Notes: generated by a model not told the origin, from the letters alone. 64,000 bases of DNA from Blastomyces gilchristii SLH14081 (GCF_000003855.2 NW_003101665.1:62001-126000), one strand, 5' to 3'. Positions 33,848 through 46,001 are shown, counted from the first letter of the stretch. Numbers and translations: made by a program.

Positions 33848-36800
33848 ATATACAATAAAAAAAATAAAAAAAGTTTAAAAACTCTTCAAAAATCACATTT
33901 ATTCAAAATAATGTGAATAGAAACTCAAATTGCATTTATTCTTGTCTTCAGATTATATTTGAATAAAAAGTTGACTTTGTACTTCTTCAAGAACCAAACT
34001 TTGATACTGAGTAAAAGTACATCATTTCTTATTCAAGCTATTACTGCTTTCTCTCTGAAAAATCTGAGATAAAATCAAGAGTAGTGATCTATAAGAGAAA
34101 AAGATCAAGATATCAATTTAATTTGAGATTTAATATCATATCTGACTCTGATATTCTAGTGAGTGATATTATAGATAAAGAGAATGAGTTTGATACAATT
34201 CAACTTATAAATATCTATAATGAAAAGTCATTGAAAGAAAACAACAATATCTGAACAATTGATAGAGAATTTTTGAATATAACTCTCTTAAAAAACTCTA
34301 TAATTGCAGAAGACTTCAATGCACATCATCTCTGATAAAACTCAGAGTGCATAAGAGCAGTAAGAGCAGATAAACTGATTAAATGAACTTTTAAGCATTC
34401 AATAGATTTAGTTAACAAGTCTGATCAACAAACATTCTTTAGAAAAGATATGAAACAGAAATCTATTATAGATCTAACTTTCATATCACAAAATCTAATT
34501 GAAAAAAGACTTATAAACTGATTTATAAATTCAAATGAAACCTCAGAATCAGATCATGAGATCATTTAATTTGATATTGAACTGAGTGAAAAACAAAGAA
34601 GTGAAAATTCTCTTCTCTCTAATCAGTATAACTTTGAAAAAGCTGATTGAAAAGCAGTTGAAGAAAGAGTAAAACAGCTGAAATCTGAAAGACAGAGTAA
34701 GCTCTATTGAAATCAAAGTCAAGATATCTTAAATGAAATACTTGAGAATAGAGTAAAGCTGATTACATGTATTCTTCTAATAAGTATTGAAGAAAATATT
34801 TCAAAGAAAAAGTCTTCTGAGTATTTCAAACCTTGATGAAATGAGAATATCACTTCTAAAAGAAAGCAATTAGTCACTGCTAAGAGAGATTGAAAGAATA
34901 ACTTAATATCTGATGAAGATTTCAAAGCAATTCAAAATGAATATTTTTCAGATATTAAAAAAGTCAAAACAGATTGCTGGAACAAATTTCTTGAAGAAGT
35001 AGAAGAAAAAGAAGTTTTTAAAGCCTTCAACTATACTAAAACAAGAAGTGTAGCAAAGCTTTCAATCTTAGAATATGAATTTCAGAATGAATTGTATACA
35101 GCAAACTCTTTTAAGAAAAAATGTTAAGCTTTTATAAGAATTCTCTTTTAAAACTCATCACATTTAGAAGAGAAGAATATGTCATTTCATGATTATATTG
35201 ATGAAAATAACTGAGAATGATCTGAGCTTACAGATGATGAACTAGAGTCAGTAATATTCTCAAGTTCAATTAAAACTACTGCAGGGCCTGATTCAATTAA
35301 TCATTTAATTATTCAAAACATATATTTCTACTTGAAGAATGAATATTTTGAGCTCTGTTTCAATCTCTTAAAAAATGATTATTATTCTGAATGCTGAAGA
35401 GAAGCTACTGAAGTAATCCTTGCAAAATCTAATAGAAAAGCTTCAGTTTCTAAGTTATATAGAGTAATATCTCTGTTGAACTGTTTGAGAAAAGTTCTAG
35501 AAAAGATAATAGTTACTAGATTATCTTTTATAAGCTCTATTAGTGATTCTCTTCTATTTAATGAATAAATGAGAGATAGAAAACAATGTTCTGCAATTGA
35601 CACTGTTCTCTCAGTTCTTCATGATATTCAAGTAGCAAAGCATGAAGACCTGGTCTCAACTGCAGGTTTTATTGATATAAAAGATACATTTGATTATGTT
35701 TCAAAGTCTAAGATGATTCAAACTTTGAAGATGTTAAAACTGTCACTTTCTCTAATAAAATGAGTTGATTGTTTCATATCTAAAAGAATTATATAACTAT
35801 TCTTTGATGGAAGAAAATAAGATAAAACTGAGATAAAAATAGAAGTATCACAAGAATCTTCAATCTCATCTGTTTTATTTGCAATATACACTGCATATTT
35901 ATTCAAGAATAGAGAGATAAAAATAGTGAGATCTTTAAGTTATATAGATAATATTGATCTTCTCTACAGTTCAAAGACAATCAAAGAGAATTTAGAAGTG
36001 ATTAAGAAAGTAGTAAAGAAAATCTTTGTTAGAGCAGATATCAATCTAATTCAATTTGATATGAATAAAACTGAGTTAATTCACTTTTTTTCCAGATTTA
36101 ATAAGAAAGAACTAAGTCTAACTCTTCTGAATAAAGAGATTAAACTCAGTTTGAATGTCAAATGACTAGAAGTATGGTTAAACTCTAAGTTGAATTTTAA
36201 ATATCATATTCAACAAAGAATCATCAAGGCAGAGAGACTACTGAATAGTATAATCAGACTATCAAATACTGAGAGAGATTTATCTTTTCAGGCTATGAGA
36301 CAGTTGTACATAGCCTGTATTACCTCAGTAGATGATTATGAAGTTTAAGTTTGATGAAATAATCAAGATAACTTCACTGAACTGTTTCAAAGTCTATAAA
36401 ACAGAGCTTTGAGAAGAATTCTGAGAGCATTTAAATCATCTTCTATTAAAGCAATGAAAATTGAAGTCTCAATTTCATCTCCTGCTATTCAATTTGAAAA
36501 GGCCTGTATGAACTATGCTCTGAGAGTCATAAAGATGAGCTCAAATCATATAATCAGAGAAAGAGTCTCTTCTTCTTCTTCTTTATTTTCATCAGTTAAC
36601 TCAGGAAATGAACTGAATTGAAATAGATTTCTTGATTGAAATGAGAATAATGCTTTAAAGAAAATGCCCTCTCAACTGTATAGACTATATTCACTTATTA
36701 AGAATCAATTTTCTTCATTAAATGTTGAGAAAATTGATCATGAGAAGATATCTCTCTGAAGAGAAAAGCTGAAATCTCTCATAGACTTACAAATAAGTGA

Positions 36801-37752
36801 ACTATCTAAAGAGAGAGAATATGAACAGTATTTTAAGAAGATCTCTACAATCAATATAAAAGACTCTATTCTGATTTACTCAGATGACTTAAAAAATGAG
36901 AATTTGAATAGATTAGGTGCAGGCATTGCTTATACTGAAGATAATATCAATTTTATCTCAGATTTCTGAAATTTAGGCTGTGAATCTGAAGTCTTTGATG
37001 CTGAACTATTTGTAATAGTGAAAGCTTTTAAACTTATTGAAATAAAATCTTATAAAAGAGGAAATAATTTGAAAGAGACATGAATATTCTCTGATAGTCA
37101 AGCTGCTTTAAAAAGACTTAGAAATAGTCAGATTCATAATGATTAAATGAATCTTGACCTGATTTTAAACTCTGTTTTGAAAATTCAAAAGAGAAGAATA
37201 TCTAAACTGATAATTCATCTGCATTGAGTTCCTGCTTATATGAATATTCATGACAATGAATTGACTGATTCAGCTGTAAAAAAGAATTCAGAATTAAGCA
37301 GATCTATTCAGAAAACAGTGTTCTGATCTTTCATAAAGAGAAAGATAAAAGAATCTTGTTTAAATAAGTGAAATGAAAGCTGGCAGAAACAAAAGAAGAG
37401 TATACATTATTCAAGATTTGAGATAAAATCAAAGTGGAAATCTTGTTCAATTAAATGTAAAAAGAAAATATTCTCATTCATAATTCAGCTAAAACTAGGA
37501 CATGATTATTTCAAATTCTATATACAAAGATTTGATAATAGATTTGATTCAACAGAGTGCTCATTCTGTAATATAAATGAGAATTCTGAGTATATTGTAA
37601 TGCATTGTGTATTATACAATAGTCTCAGAGTCAGATTAAAGAAGAAGTGTAATTTAAATCAATTAAATATAAGGTTCTTATTCTCAACTGAGACAGAACT
37701 TAAATACTTAATAGACTTTCTATCAGAAACTCAAGCAGTTATAAGAAAATAG
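33844..37752 (+). pseudogene. LINE1 ORF2: endonuclease, RT, RNase H
   Basis: About 1303 codons in one unbroken frame from ATG 33844 to TAG 37750. Endonuclease: QEPNFDTE, AEDFNAHH (34306; family has AGDFNAHH), IIDLTFIS and ESDHEII (34546; family GSDH). Reverse transcriptase: SKLYRVISLL, FIDIKDTFDYV (about 35671) and LSYIDNIDLLYSS (35935; catalytic DD now DN). RNase H: IYSDDLKNENLNRLGAGIAY (36876), FDAELFVIVKA, IFSDSQAALKRL and DNELTDSAVKK, giving the four acidic positions. C-terminal CSFCNINENSEYIVMHC. The protein would nick DNA and copy the RNA in place. It is inactive: Trp codons are nearly all TGA, and catalytic Gly and Asp residues are changed. No net frameshift was found. Confidence 0.93.
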
Positions 37753-38180
37753 CTCAACTCAGAAGTATCTGAATATGAAGAGGTGGAAATTGATTAGATA
37801 TAGTCTGTTAAAACAGCTATACACTATCTTTTAATAATTTTATTTTGTTATAGTCTTTCTTTACTGTACTTGTTTCTTTCTGTTCTTTTCTATCTATCTA
37901 TTTAATGTGTCTATCTTTAGGACTATGTTCTCTTTTCCTTTGTCATGATGTTTTCAAATAATTTCAAAGTATTAATAGGTGTTGAAATACTGCAATTTGT
38001 AAACAGTTTTTGTATTCTGAGCTAGAATTTTCTGATTTTGCATATCTGAAATTGATAAGTGTATAATAGTTGACTCTATAGATATAGGAAAAACCCTGAG
38101 AACTAAAGGTTCTCAGGTAGATATTATAGTCTCTGACTGCATACATCTATAATTGAAGAATAATAATAATAAATAATAAT
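37753..38180 (+). promoter_or_regulatory. LINE1 3' UTR, stem-loop and (AAT)n tail
   Basis: A perfect 9-bp stem CCTGAGAAC / GTTCTCAGG with a 5-base loop lies at 38095-38117, about 45 bases before the (AAT)n tail (from about 38156). LINE4 keeps the same stem (58071-58093), and LINE3 keeps a shorter version near 54615 with changes on both arms. Such a hairpin is a candidate recognition site for the element's own RT. Confidence 0.75.
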
Positions 38181-38851
38181 AATTATTCTTGAACTCATGA
38201 AACTTATCTGTTTCAGTGACTGAGTTCACAGCTGTGATAAGGTTGAGATTTATTCTCTGTTTTTATAGCTATTACTCACAGGTGATTTTCACTGCATTTA
38301 TCTCAGAGAACTCTGTCTCTTATAAATAAGCAAAGCATGTTATCATTTTAGTAATCTCATCAGCAGAGCTGTTTTAATTAAGACTGTCTTAAGTGAGTAT
38401 AAAGTATTCTGTTGAGAGAAGATCTTCTTTCTCTCTTAAACTTATATTATATTCTGTATTCACTTTAGTTCAAATCTTCTAAGCTGTTTGAGATGATGAT
38501 TGCATCTCAAGCAGCTCTTATTTAAAGATATTATATGTATATATTAACTGTGTTGAATATTTTCTGCTTCTAGTGATCAGTGTGAATTCAAGTAAGACAG
38601 TGTTATTTTCAATGATGAAGCTGCTTGGAGAAGTATATTCACTATCTACACTTCTATTCATGTGAAAATACAGAGATTGCTTACAGACTTGTTGTAGAAG
38701 TTCATAGTAGATTGATTGATTTTAAAATTAACAAAGTTCTTTTTAATTTGTAATAAGCAGCTGCAGAACTACTAATACAGTATTTCAGAATATAATTAGA
38801 TTTTCAATTTAAGTATGAAGTGTAAGAATTTGATTTAAGATAGAATTAGCA
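38181..38851 (-). pseudogene. gag: Copia-2 gag, 5' part (after LINE1)
   Basis: The first 14 bases are the right TSD of LINE1. The rest continues the sequence interrupted at 30504 and ends at the solo LTR. It is AT-rich with no recognisable motif. Assignment to the N-terminal gag or leader of copia-2 rests on position alone. Confidence 0.35.
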
Positions 38852-38856
38852 GATTG

Positions 38857-39259
38857 TGTGGCGGGCTGCGCCCGATCAATCATATAGACTATTCCGTTAC
38901 ACTCCACAGATTCCACGTACGCTCCGATCCTCGGCCATTCTCGATCGCCGATCCTCGGCCGCCACCCCGATCAATCATATAGACTATTCCGTTACACTCC
39001 ACAGATTCCAACCACTTCATTCTCGAACGCGTACGCTCCGATTCTCGGCCATTCTCGATCGCCGATCCTCGGCCGCTACGAACGCGCGTATATTCTCCCG
39101 CCCCGAAGCTCCACCGCGTACGCCACCACATACGCGTATAAATATCCACCTCGATCGCCGATTCTCGCACTTTCTCTTTCTTTCCTTCTCTAACGTTTTT
39201 ATCTTTGTTATATAAGACCTATAATATTATACCGATCTATTCGGCGTAGGCCCCTTACA
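38857..39259 (+). repeat. Solo gypsy-B LTR, nearly unmutated
   Basis: TGTGGCGGGCTGCGCCCG to GGCCCCTTACA, 403 bp, flanked by a perfect 5-bp TSD GATTG (38852-38856 and 39260-39264). It is the sense-orientation, GC-rich version of the 291-293-bp LTRs of gypsy-B1 and B2. It carries TATATAAGACC as likely TATA box near the 3' side. It is longer because an internal block (CCCGATCAATCATATAGAC to CCTCGGCCGC) is tandemly duplicated, units near 38870 and 38967. No internal sequence is attached: a solo LTR left by LTR-LTR recombination. Open frames across it are artefacts of its low stop density. Confidence 0.9.
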
Positions 39260-39264
39260 GATTG

Positions 39265-39435
39265 TTATACATAAGAAGAGATATAATCTGATAAAGATGA
39301 TATAATGTAGTAGTTAATTATATTATCAAGATCTATCTATTGTGCGGCCTTTTATATGTGATAGGCATTCATCAAGCAATCAGTAAACACCTCACTTATG
39401 CGGAAGCAGTCGGCCCGTAGAGAGAGAATTTGATA
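39265..39435 (-). repeat. Right 94-bp terminal direct repeat and copia-2 end
   Basis: The repeat itself is 39289-39382 (TGATAAAGATG to AAGCAATCA), the partner of 25440-25533. It is followed by about 50 GC-richer bases (ATGCGGAAGCAGTCGGCCCG) before LINE3 resumes. Those 50 bases have no equivalent on the left side. In minus-strand terms this is the 5' LTR side, so the primer-binding site would lie in 39265-39288; no tRNA match was recognised. Confidence 0.6.
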
Positions 39436-39945
39436 AAAAACAGTGTTCTAATCTTTCATAAAGAGAAAGATAAAAAATCTTATTTAAGTAAGTGAAATAA
39501 AAGCTGATAAAATTGAAAGAAGAGTATATATTATTCAAGATTTAAGATAACACTTAAGTGAAAATCTTATTTAATAAAATGTAAAAAGAAAATATTCTTA
39601 TCTATAATTCAGCTGAAACTAGAACATAATTATTTCAAATCTTATATACAAAGATTGAACAATAGATTTAATTTAATAGAATGCTTATTCTGTAATTTAA
39701 ATAAAAATAATAAGTATATTATAATACACTGTATATTATACAATAGTCTCAGAGTCAGATTAAAAGATAAGTATAATTTAAATCACTTAAATATAAGATT
39801 CTTATTCTCAACTCACACAGAAATTAGATACTTAATAAATTTTCTATCAGAAACTCAAGCAGTTATAAGAAAATGACTGAATTCAGAAATATCTAAATAT
39901 AAAGAGAGGAAAATTAATCACATATAGTCTGTTAAAACAGCTATA
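39436..39945 (+). mobile_element. LINE3 fragment 3 (RNase H end, C-terminus)
   Basis: Matches LINE1 from about 37312 to 37806. The open part 39655-39876 reads LIECLFCNLNKNNKYIIIHC and ends LSETQAVIRK, the C-terminal Cys/His motif and end of ORF2. The fragment stops at CTATA (39941-39945), the duplicated target of gypsy-B2, and continues at 54347. Confidence 0.85.
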
Positions 39946-39996
39946 TGTAAGAGGCCTACGCTGAATAGAATGATATAATATTTATAGATCTTATAT

Positions 39997-40175
39997 TGTG
40001 GTTCGGAAGAACGTACGACCGCCGGATAATAACGCGGCCGCTTCCGAACACGCTTCCAAACATGCTTACGAATGTAAAGGGGCCATAGCGGCCACCAATT
40101 AATTTAGCATACAGTATATAAGAAGCCAGTGTATGCCTGTAATTGTATGCTGGCTCAAGCAACCTTTGAATCACA
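39997..40175 (+). repeat. Gypsy-A1 5' LTR
   Basis: TGTGGTTCGGAAG to TTTGAATCACA, 179 bp, with a TATA-box-like GTATATAAGAAGCC two thirds along. It is GC-rich compared with the internal region. The short minus-strand open frame over it (39956-40186) is an artefact that recurs in every copy of this LTR. Confidence 0.93.
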
Positions 40176-40569
40176 TCTGATAGCATGTCTAAAAACTGGT
40201 GAGAAGTGCAGGCTTCTTCAGAATGTGATAATTCTGTTACTAAAGTGATTTATAGTTATCATGTCAGAGTGGTTCTAGAATATCTCAAAAGATAGTGTAT
40301 GAAGAGCAGTGAGTGAAAGAGCATCTGATCAATACTGCTTCACTTATTAAGAAAAAACTCCACATTCAGATGAATGCCATGTATAATACATAAACAGATG
40401 AGATGTGAGAAAGAGAATAAAAGCAGTGAATAGATTCAAAGAAGTTCACTCTCTACTCAAAAGAAGAATAAAAAGAGAAGAATGATTATCATCAGAGTTA
40501 TATCATGATAACAGAAATTATATAATAATATAATAATAGACATTGTATAATCAATAAGAAATCACTGAA

Positions 40570-41990
40570 ATGAATATTTTTTCTAGTTAATATGAATAAT
40601 ACTCTTCTCTGCTACCTGAACTGAAAGATATGCAGAATCTCTCAGAGAGTTTACTTAAAGCAGTAAGAAAAGCAGCTGAGACTGCTAAACTGAAATCAAA
40701 GCTCTGTACATGTACAAGGATTCTAAATAAAATTGAGGTCTTATATATACAGTGACAGACTGAGATAGAAGTTAAATAACAATTGATATTCACTGTGAAT
40801 CAAGTATTCACAATGAAGAGCTTCACTGATGCAATCATTATTATTAATAAGAATAGAGAAAACCAGATCTTAGATCTGCAGTAAGAGATTAAATATTTAT
40901 ATAAATAGATAACTACACTGAATCTGAAGATCTTATTATAATTATTCACAATCTCTTCAGAAGTATACACATTATCAGAGATCACTACATAGAATGAGAA
41001 TCTGAGCATGAAATATATCAAGCTGAGAGATCTGTCAGAGTTATTAAGCTTTAATAATAACTGAAAAAATAATGCTGCAATCAGCTAGCTAAGTCAGATG
41101 TAATTATATTATCAAATTGAATATAAACTTACAGACAGACAGTTAACAGAATTTTAACAAGTCTTAAGATCTGCTGTATTTCTATATAAAAAAGTGAAGT
41201 TATTATGAATAACTAATAAAAAGATAAATCTCACAGATCTGAAATAATATTCATTCTTATAAATATAAAATGAGTTTTTCAAATGAATCTTATATAACTT
41301 TGAGAAAGTGAATATATAAGATAAGTGTTATAAACACTTCACTGAGTGTAGATAAGAGAGTAATCTTATATCATACTTTACATACTTCAGTTTATACTAT
41401 CTTACATTGAATAAAGAGCTTTCAATATCTTTCTATTTACAGATCTTCATTCATAATCTCATATCTGAGTTGAGAGTGAAATAAAAATACTTAATCTTGT
41501 AATCAGATACAGTGAAAGAAGTATATAATATTCTCATTGTATGAGAATAAGTGAGTTAATTATAACAGAAAATACTGTAATTAAGTATATCTCAGTGAAG
41601 AATAGATAATCAGACTTCTATAACATAAGTTACACATCTGAATACAATGAATCTAGATTTGAATATCATTGCTAAAGTGCTAAATTCTCTGAAAAAAGAA
41701 TTCTCTGAGTGAAAATCTTAATATTATAAGTATGAAGCTTGCTTCAACTGCAGATATTAAAATCCTGATACAAAAGATTATACACAGTGTATGCAGTTAA
41801 GAGAGTTAAAAAACTAGCAGAATCAGTGAACTTGAAGATACTCACTGATATTCTATAAAAAGTCTTCAAAGTGAAAGAGATGCCTGTGTTAGATGATTCT
41901 CTGAATTCTATAAATATTAAGAGAAAGCAGGCTTCTGAATAAGATGTGAGTGAGAATGAAGTAAACACTCATCTCAATACCTTGAGACCT
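40570..41990 (+). pseudogene. gag: Gypsy-A1 gag relic
   Basis: Plus-strand reading with TGA as former Trp gives a Leu/Lys-rich helical region, then a knuckle-like CFNCRYQNPDTKDYTQC (41740-41790). It contains the two expected CxxC positions and a later Cys, but the His is not evident. The same leader and N-terminal gag sequence recurs in gypsy-A2 and gypsy-A3. Frequent stops; capsid role inferred from order. Confidence 0.6.
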
Positions 41991-42559
41991 GAAATGTTAA
42001 TGTATAAGAGATACTTGAATAAGAATTGAGAGATGACTGCAAAAGTGTTAGTAAACACAGAAGTGTTTATATAATATATTAATAATTATATAATCTGAAG
42101 ACTGAAAGAGATTCATCAAGTGAAAGATTTCTGATATATAAGATTATCTAATAACTGATATTTAATATCATTTGCAAGAGTAAGAGTTCTCTTGTACTTT
42201 GAAAAATAATCTTACTATATTTAAGTGTGAGAGCTGTAGAATATGAAATATGATCTTATTCTCAGACTTAATGAATTTCAAAGATTCAATCTGCAGATTC
42301 AATGATGTATATATTATATACAGTTGACTGATAGAAAGAAAATGATTCATACAATTCTATCAACTGATATAAGAAGAATATTTCATATCTCTGATATAGA
42401 AGAATTAAATCTGCTTATGTATTAATAAACAAAGAGAATGATTTTCAAGATCTCATCTGAAAGTATTCTGTATATTATACAGAATCTGAAAGTGAAGAAA
42501 ATTAAGATAAAGAATATATAGAAGAATAAGTATATAAAGATGCTTCTGAAGAAGTATGA

Positions 42560-45360
42560 AAAGATCTTCTGAACAGATCTTTTATCAGAATTACTGCTGA
42601 AATGAGAATTCATACATGAGATTGACACAGGGAATATGAAATCAGTCAATCAGAATGCATACTCTCTGTCATAAACATATCTTGAAGAACAGAAGTATCA
42701 GATCACAGATTTTCTAGAACATAGTGTCATATAATTCTTATTAAGCATGTGAGGCTTTTCAGTTCTATTTGTGAAAAAGACAGATAAGAAGTGACAGATA
42801 TGTATCAATTATTGAGTACTTAATAAGCATATAATCAGGAATGAATATTCACTGTCATAGATTTAATAATAGTTGAATACAGTCAGAAATATCTGATATC
42901 TATTAAAGATTAATCTTCTCTTAGAATACTGACAGATCTGTGTAGATAAAGTATCAGTTCTGTGAATCATGTTTAATATATAATAAGAGAAGTTTAAATT
43001 CCTGATAATATCATTTGATCTGATAAATATGCCTGTCATCTTTCAAATAATGATGAATATAATTCTTTATAAACAGAATGAAATCTCATGTCTTATATAT
43101 CTTAATAACATTCTAGTCTTTTCAAACTTATATAATGAATATCTGAAGTATCTTAATAAAGTGCTTATAACTTTGACAGAGTATAAGCTCTATATTAAAT
43201 CAATAAAGTGTGTATTTGAAATGAAAAAGTTGAAGTTTATAGAATATATAGTGAGTGATAACTGTATACACTTTATTTCAGAGAAATTGAATGTTATAGT
43301 GAATTGATCATGACTGAGAAATGTACATTATATATAACAGTTTCTTGAGTTATTCTTATATTATTGTAGATTCATTAAGAATTTCATATTAATATCTGCA
43401 TCACTCTCAGATCTCTTAAGAGAAATGAATACAAATCTGTGAAAGAAGAAGTTTTATTTAATTATCTGAAATATCATGTATGAAGAGGCTTTTCTCACAC
43501 TAAGAAAATGTATAATAACATTCTCAGTGCTTATTCAATTAGATCATAATAAATCTTTCTACATTGAGATAAATGTATTTAAATAAGCTATTGAAGACAC
43601 TCTTCTATAGATGAGTAAGAATGATAAGCTGCACTCAGTGATGTATGATAGTAGAAAACTATCAGATGCTGAGCTCAATTACTCAGTGTATGAAAAGAAA
43701 TTACTAGTAATCAAGCATGTGCTGATGTTGTGAAATAGATATATTGACAATGAGTATACATCAATGATGATCACAGATCATGAAAGTCTTATCTATCTAT
43801 AATTAATGATAAAAGCTTTCAAATGCTTAGCATGTTGAATCTCAGAGTTTTAAGTGTATAATCTTTATATTAAATACTGAAAGAGATCAGACACTGTGAT
43901 ATCTGATATAATCAGTCACAGACTCAATTTCATAAGTGAGAGTTCTATGAATCAGATATAAGAGAAGTTCATATTAAACACACTGAGAGAGTGTAAGAAA
44001 TTAGAATGAGTGAATATAATGATCTCTCACTTAAAGAATAATAAAATATCAGATAATAAGTGTCTTATGAAAGTAGTAGAAGAGATGCTTCTGAACTTCA
44101 AGGTGAGAAAATTGAAAAATGATATTATGTTTTACTGTGATCTAGAATATACAGAAGCTCTCTATTTAGAACATTTATTTAGATATAACTTAATAACTTA
44201 CATGCACAAGGAATTTAGTCACTTAGAAAGTTCTGAACTCATGAGTCTACTCAAATTAAGAGTATACTGGTCAAGCATGACTGAGAATATTCAGATGTAT
44301 ACTTACAAGTACTCAAATTATCAGATTATGAAAGAATCTAAGAAAGAGTTAGAATGTGAGAAAGTATAATATCAGATGAAGTGTATGATACAACTGTTTA
44401 AATAATGAAGAATGAACCTCATAGATATATTACTGTAAACATCAAATGAAAATTGATGAATAATCACTGCTAGTAATTACACTACTGACTGATTGATTGT
44501 GAAAGCAGTTTCAGAGATAATAGAAGAGATAATGACAAAGTTTCTATACAATGAGATCTATATTAATTATAAAATATCACACAAGATTCTAACTGATAAT
44601 GATGTGAATCTTGTAGAAGAAGTAGTAAGGCATTTTATAAGCTAGTTACAGACAAGACATTGTAGAACAATGTCATATTATCTGCAGATGAACAGGAAGA
44701 TGAAACACTTGAATGAAATCTTGAGCAATATACTGATGAAATATCTAGTGAGCAAGCCTATAAGACTATGAGATGAATATCTTGAGCAGGCACTATTAGT
44801 CATGCAGATTCAACAGCATGTAGTCTTCAAGTGTTCATCATTCTATCTGTTGTATGAATTGCATCTGTGCATCCTGAAGAATGCTTCAGAAAAGGTGAGA
44901 AAGAGAACAGCAGTTGCAGACACATCAGTTGCAGATGCAGCAGAAACAGCAGTTGCAGACACAACAGTTGCAGACATAGAATCAAGATTGAAAGAGATCA
45001 GTCATGCATGTGTAAAAGCTAATAAGTTACTCCTGAACTGAGCAATTCAATTGAAAAGAATATAAGACTCACTAGTTAAGAAATTGAGTCTCAAGATGAG
45101 AACATGAGTTCTTGTATATAATGAGAGTTCTGAGAAGTTTCAATCTAGATGGTTTGAGTCATATAAAATACTCAAATCACATTCTCTGAGAATATACATA
45201 TTGAAAGAATCAGAGGGACAGATCTTACACAACTTAATAAATAATTCATGACTTATAAAAGCAAAGATGCAAGACCTGAGTGAATTATAATTATCTACAG
45301 CTAGATAATCTCACTTATTCTGATCTTTTCCTGATTATAAGGAAAGAATGAGAAGCAACG
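42560..45360 (+). pseudogene. pol: Gypsy-A1 pol: RT, RNase H, integrase
   Basis: Reverse transcriptase: FSVLFVKKTDKKWQICINY (42750-42820) and CLIYLNNILVFSNLYNEYLK (about 43090; YLDD now YLNN), then LTEYKLYIKSIKCVFEMKK. RNase H: KLSDAELNYSVYEKKLLVIK and MMITDHESLIYL. Integrase: zinc-binding HKEFSHLESSELMSLLKLRV with the CxxC now YKYSNYQ (44010-44369), core TDWLIVKAV, KILTDNDVNLVEEVVRHF and LNEILSNILMKYLV (44480-44730). A short tandem AVADT-type repeat (44910-44985) precedes the C-terminal part. RT and integrase share one frame. Changes at catalytic Asp and zinc Cys mark it as inactive. Confidence 0.88.
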
Positions 45361-46001
45361 AAGAAATCAGGTGAATATCACACTTTAATAAGTGATAAGA
45401 CTGTAGCTGATCATACAATAATGTGCTGCAGATAGCAGATGCAACACAGCAAAGAGCAGTCTTAAAATAACAGACTTATATATGAATCAGATTGCAGAAG
45501 AAAAAGGAATTCAGAGTTAAATTTAACTATTTACATCAGTTCAATCATAGAGACAACAGAGAATGAATCATCTGAAATATTCACAAATGCATGAGATCAA
45601 GTCATCTCAATCTCTGAAGATACTCAGATATCAGATGAGATTAGTTTTGATGAGCTATTCACTGTAGTAATCTAAGCAGGTGAAGAGAGACAGTATAATG
45701 TATAAGACAGAATTATAAAAGATGAAAGCTGCTGAATCTAGTTACTGAATGCTGTATTATATAGAGATTGTGTAAGAGTAGTGACTAGCAGATAAAGAAA
45801 AAGTGTAAGAAAAGAAAAATGAATTAATCACTAACTGTAAAAATCAGCTGTAAAAGATAAATATTATTATATACACTTCATTTATTTTTATACATCACAT
45901 ATTTAATCTATTTTCAATGCCATGTCATCTGAAAAACATTAAAAATAAAGGAAATCTTAAAACTTGAGATTTACAAGAGATTCAAGAGCTGTAAGCTGCT
46001 C

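Larger units (their letters stand above)
30519..38180 (+). mobile_element. LINE1, full-length Tad1-like non-LTR element
   Basis: A 7662-bp LINE with 14-bp TSDs. Layout: 5' leader (30519 to about 32194) with two tandem units; ORF1 (32195-33847), gag-like with CCHC motifs; ORF2 (33844-37752) with endonuclease, reverse transcriptase, RNase H and a C-terminal Cys/His motif; 3' untranslated region with a 9-bp stem-loop; and (AAT)n tail. RNase H in ORF2 plus a knuckle-bearing ORF1 fits the fungal Tad clade. Both ORFs keep frame from start to end but are dead because of C-to-T type stops. Related copies are LINE2, LINE3 and LINE4. Confidence 0.92.
25440..39435 (-). mobile_element. Copia-2 composite insertion inside LINE3
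   Basis: This 14-kb interval interrupts LINE3 between matching A-runs (25435-25439 and 39436-39440). It is bounded by a 94-bp direct repeat (25440-25533 and 39289-39382), each starting TGAT and ending ATCA. Minus-strand copia domains lie inside in correct order: gag (38851-38195 and 30504-29502), protease and pre-integrase (29090-28690), integrase (28650-28196), RT and RNase H (26690-25640). Secondary insertions are a SINE, LINE1 and a solo LTR. Copia-2 is the simplest owner of the terminal repeats, but sequence outside the 94 bp does not match between the two sides, so exact LTR ends are open. Confidence 0.65.

Noticed and set aside
38856..39215. 119-codon plus-strand and 93-codon minus-strand frames
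   Set aside because: They lie wholly within a solo LTR and repeat its internal duplication.
39956..40186. Minus-strand ORF found at each gypsy-A LTR (also 47899-48171 and 62752-63072)
   Set aside because: It recurs because the LTR recurs; it has no start context or domain and covers non-coding LTR sequence.
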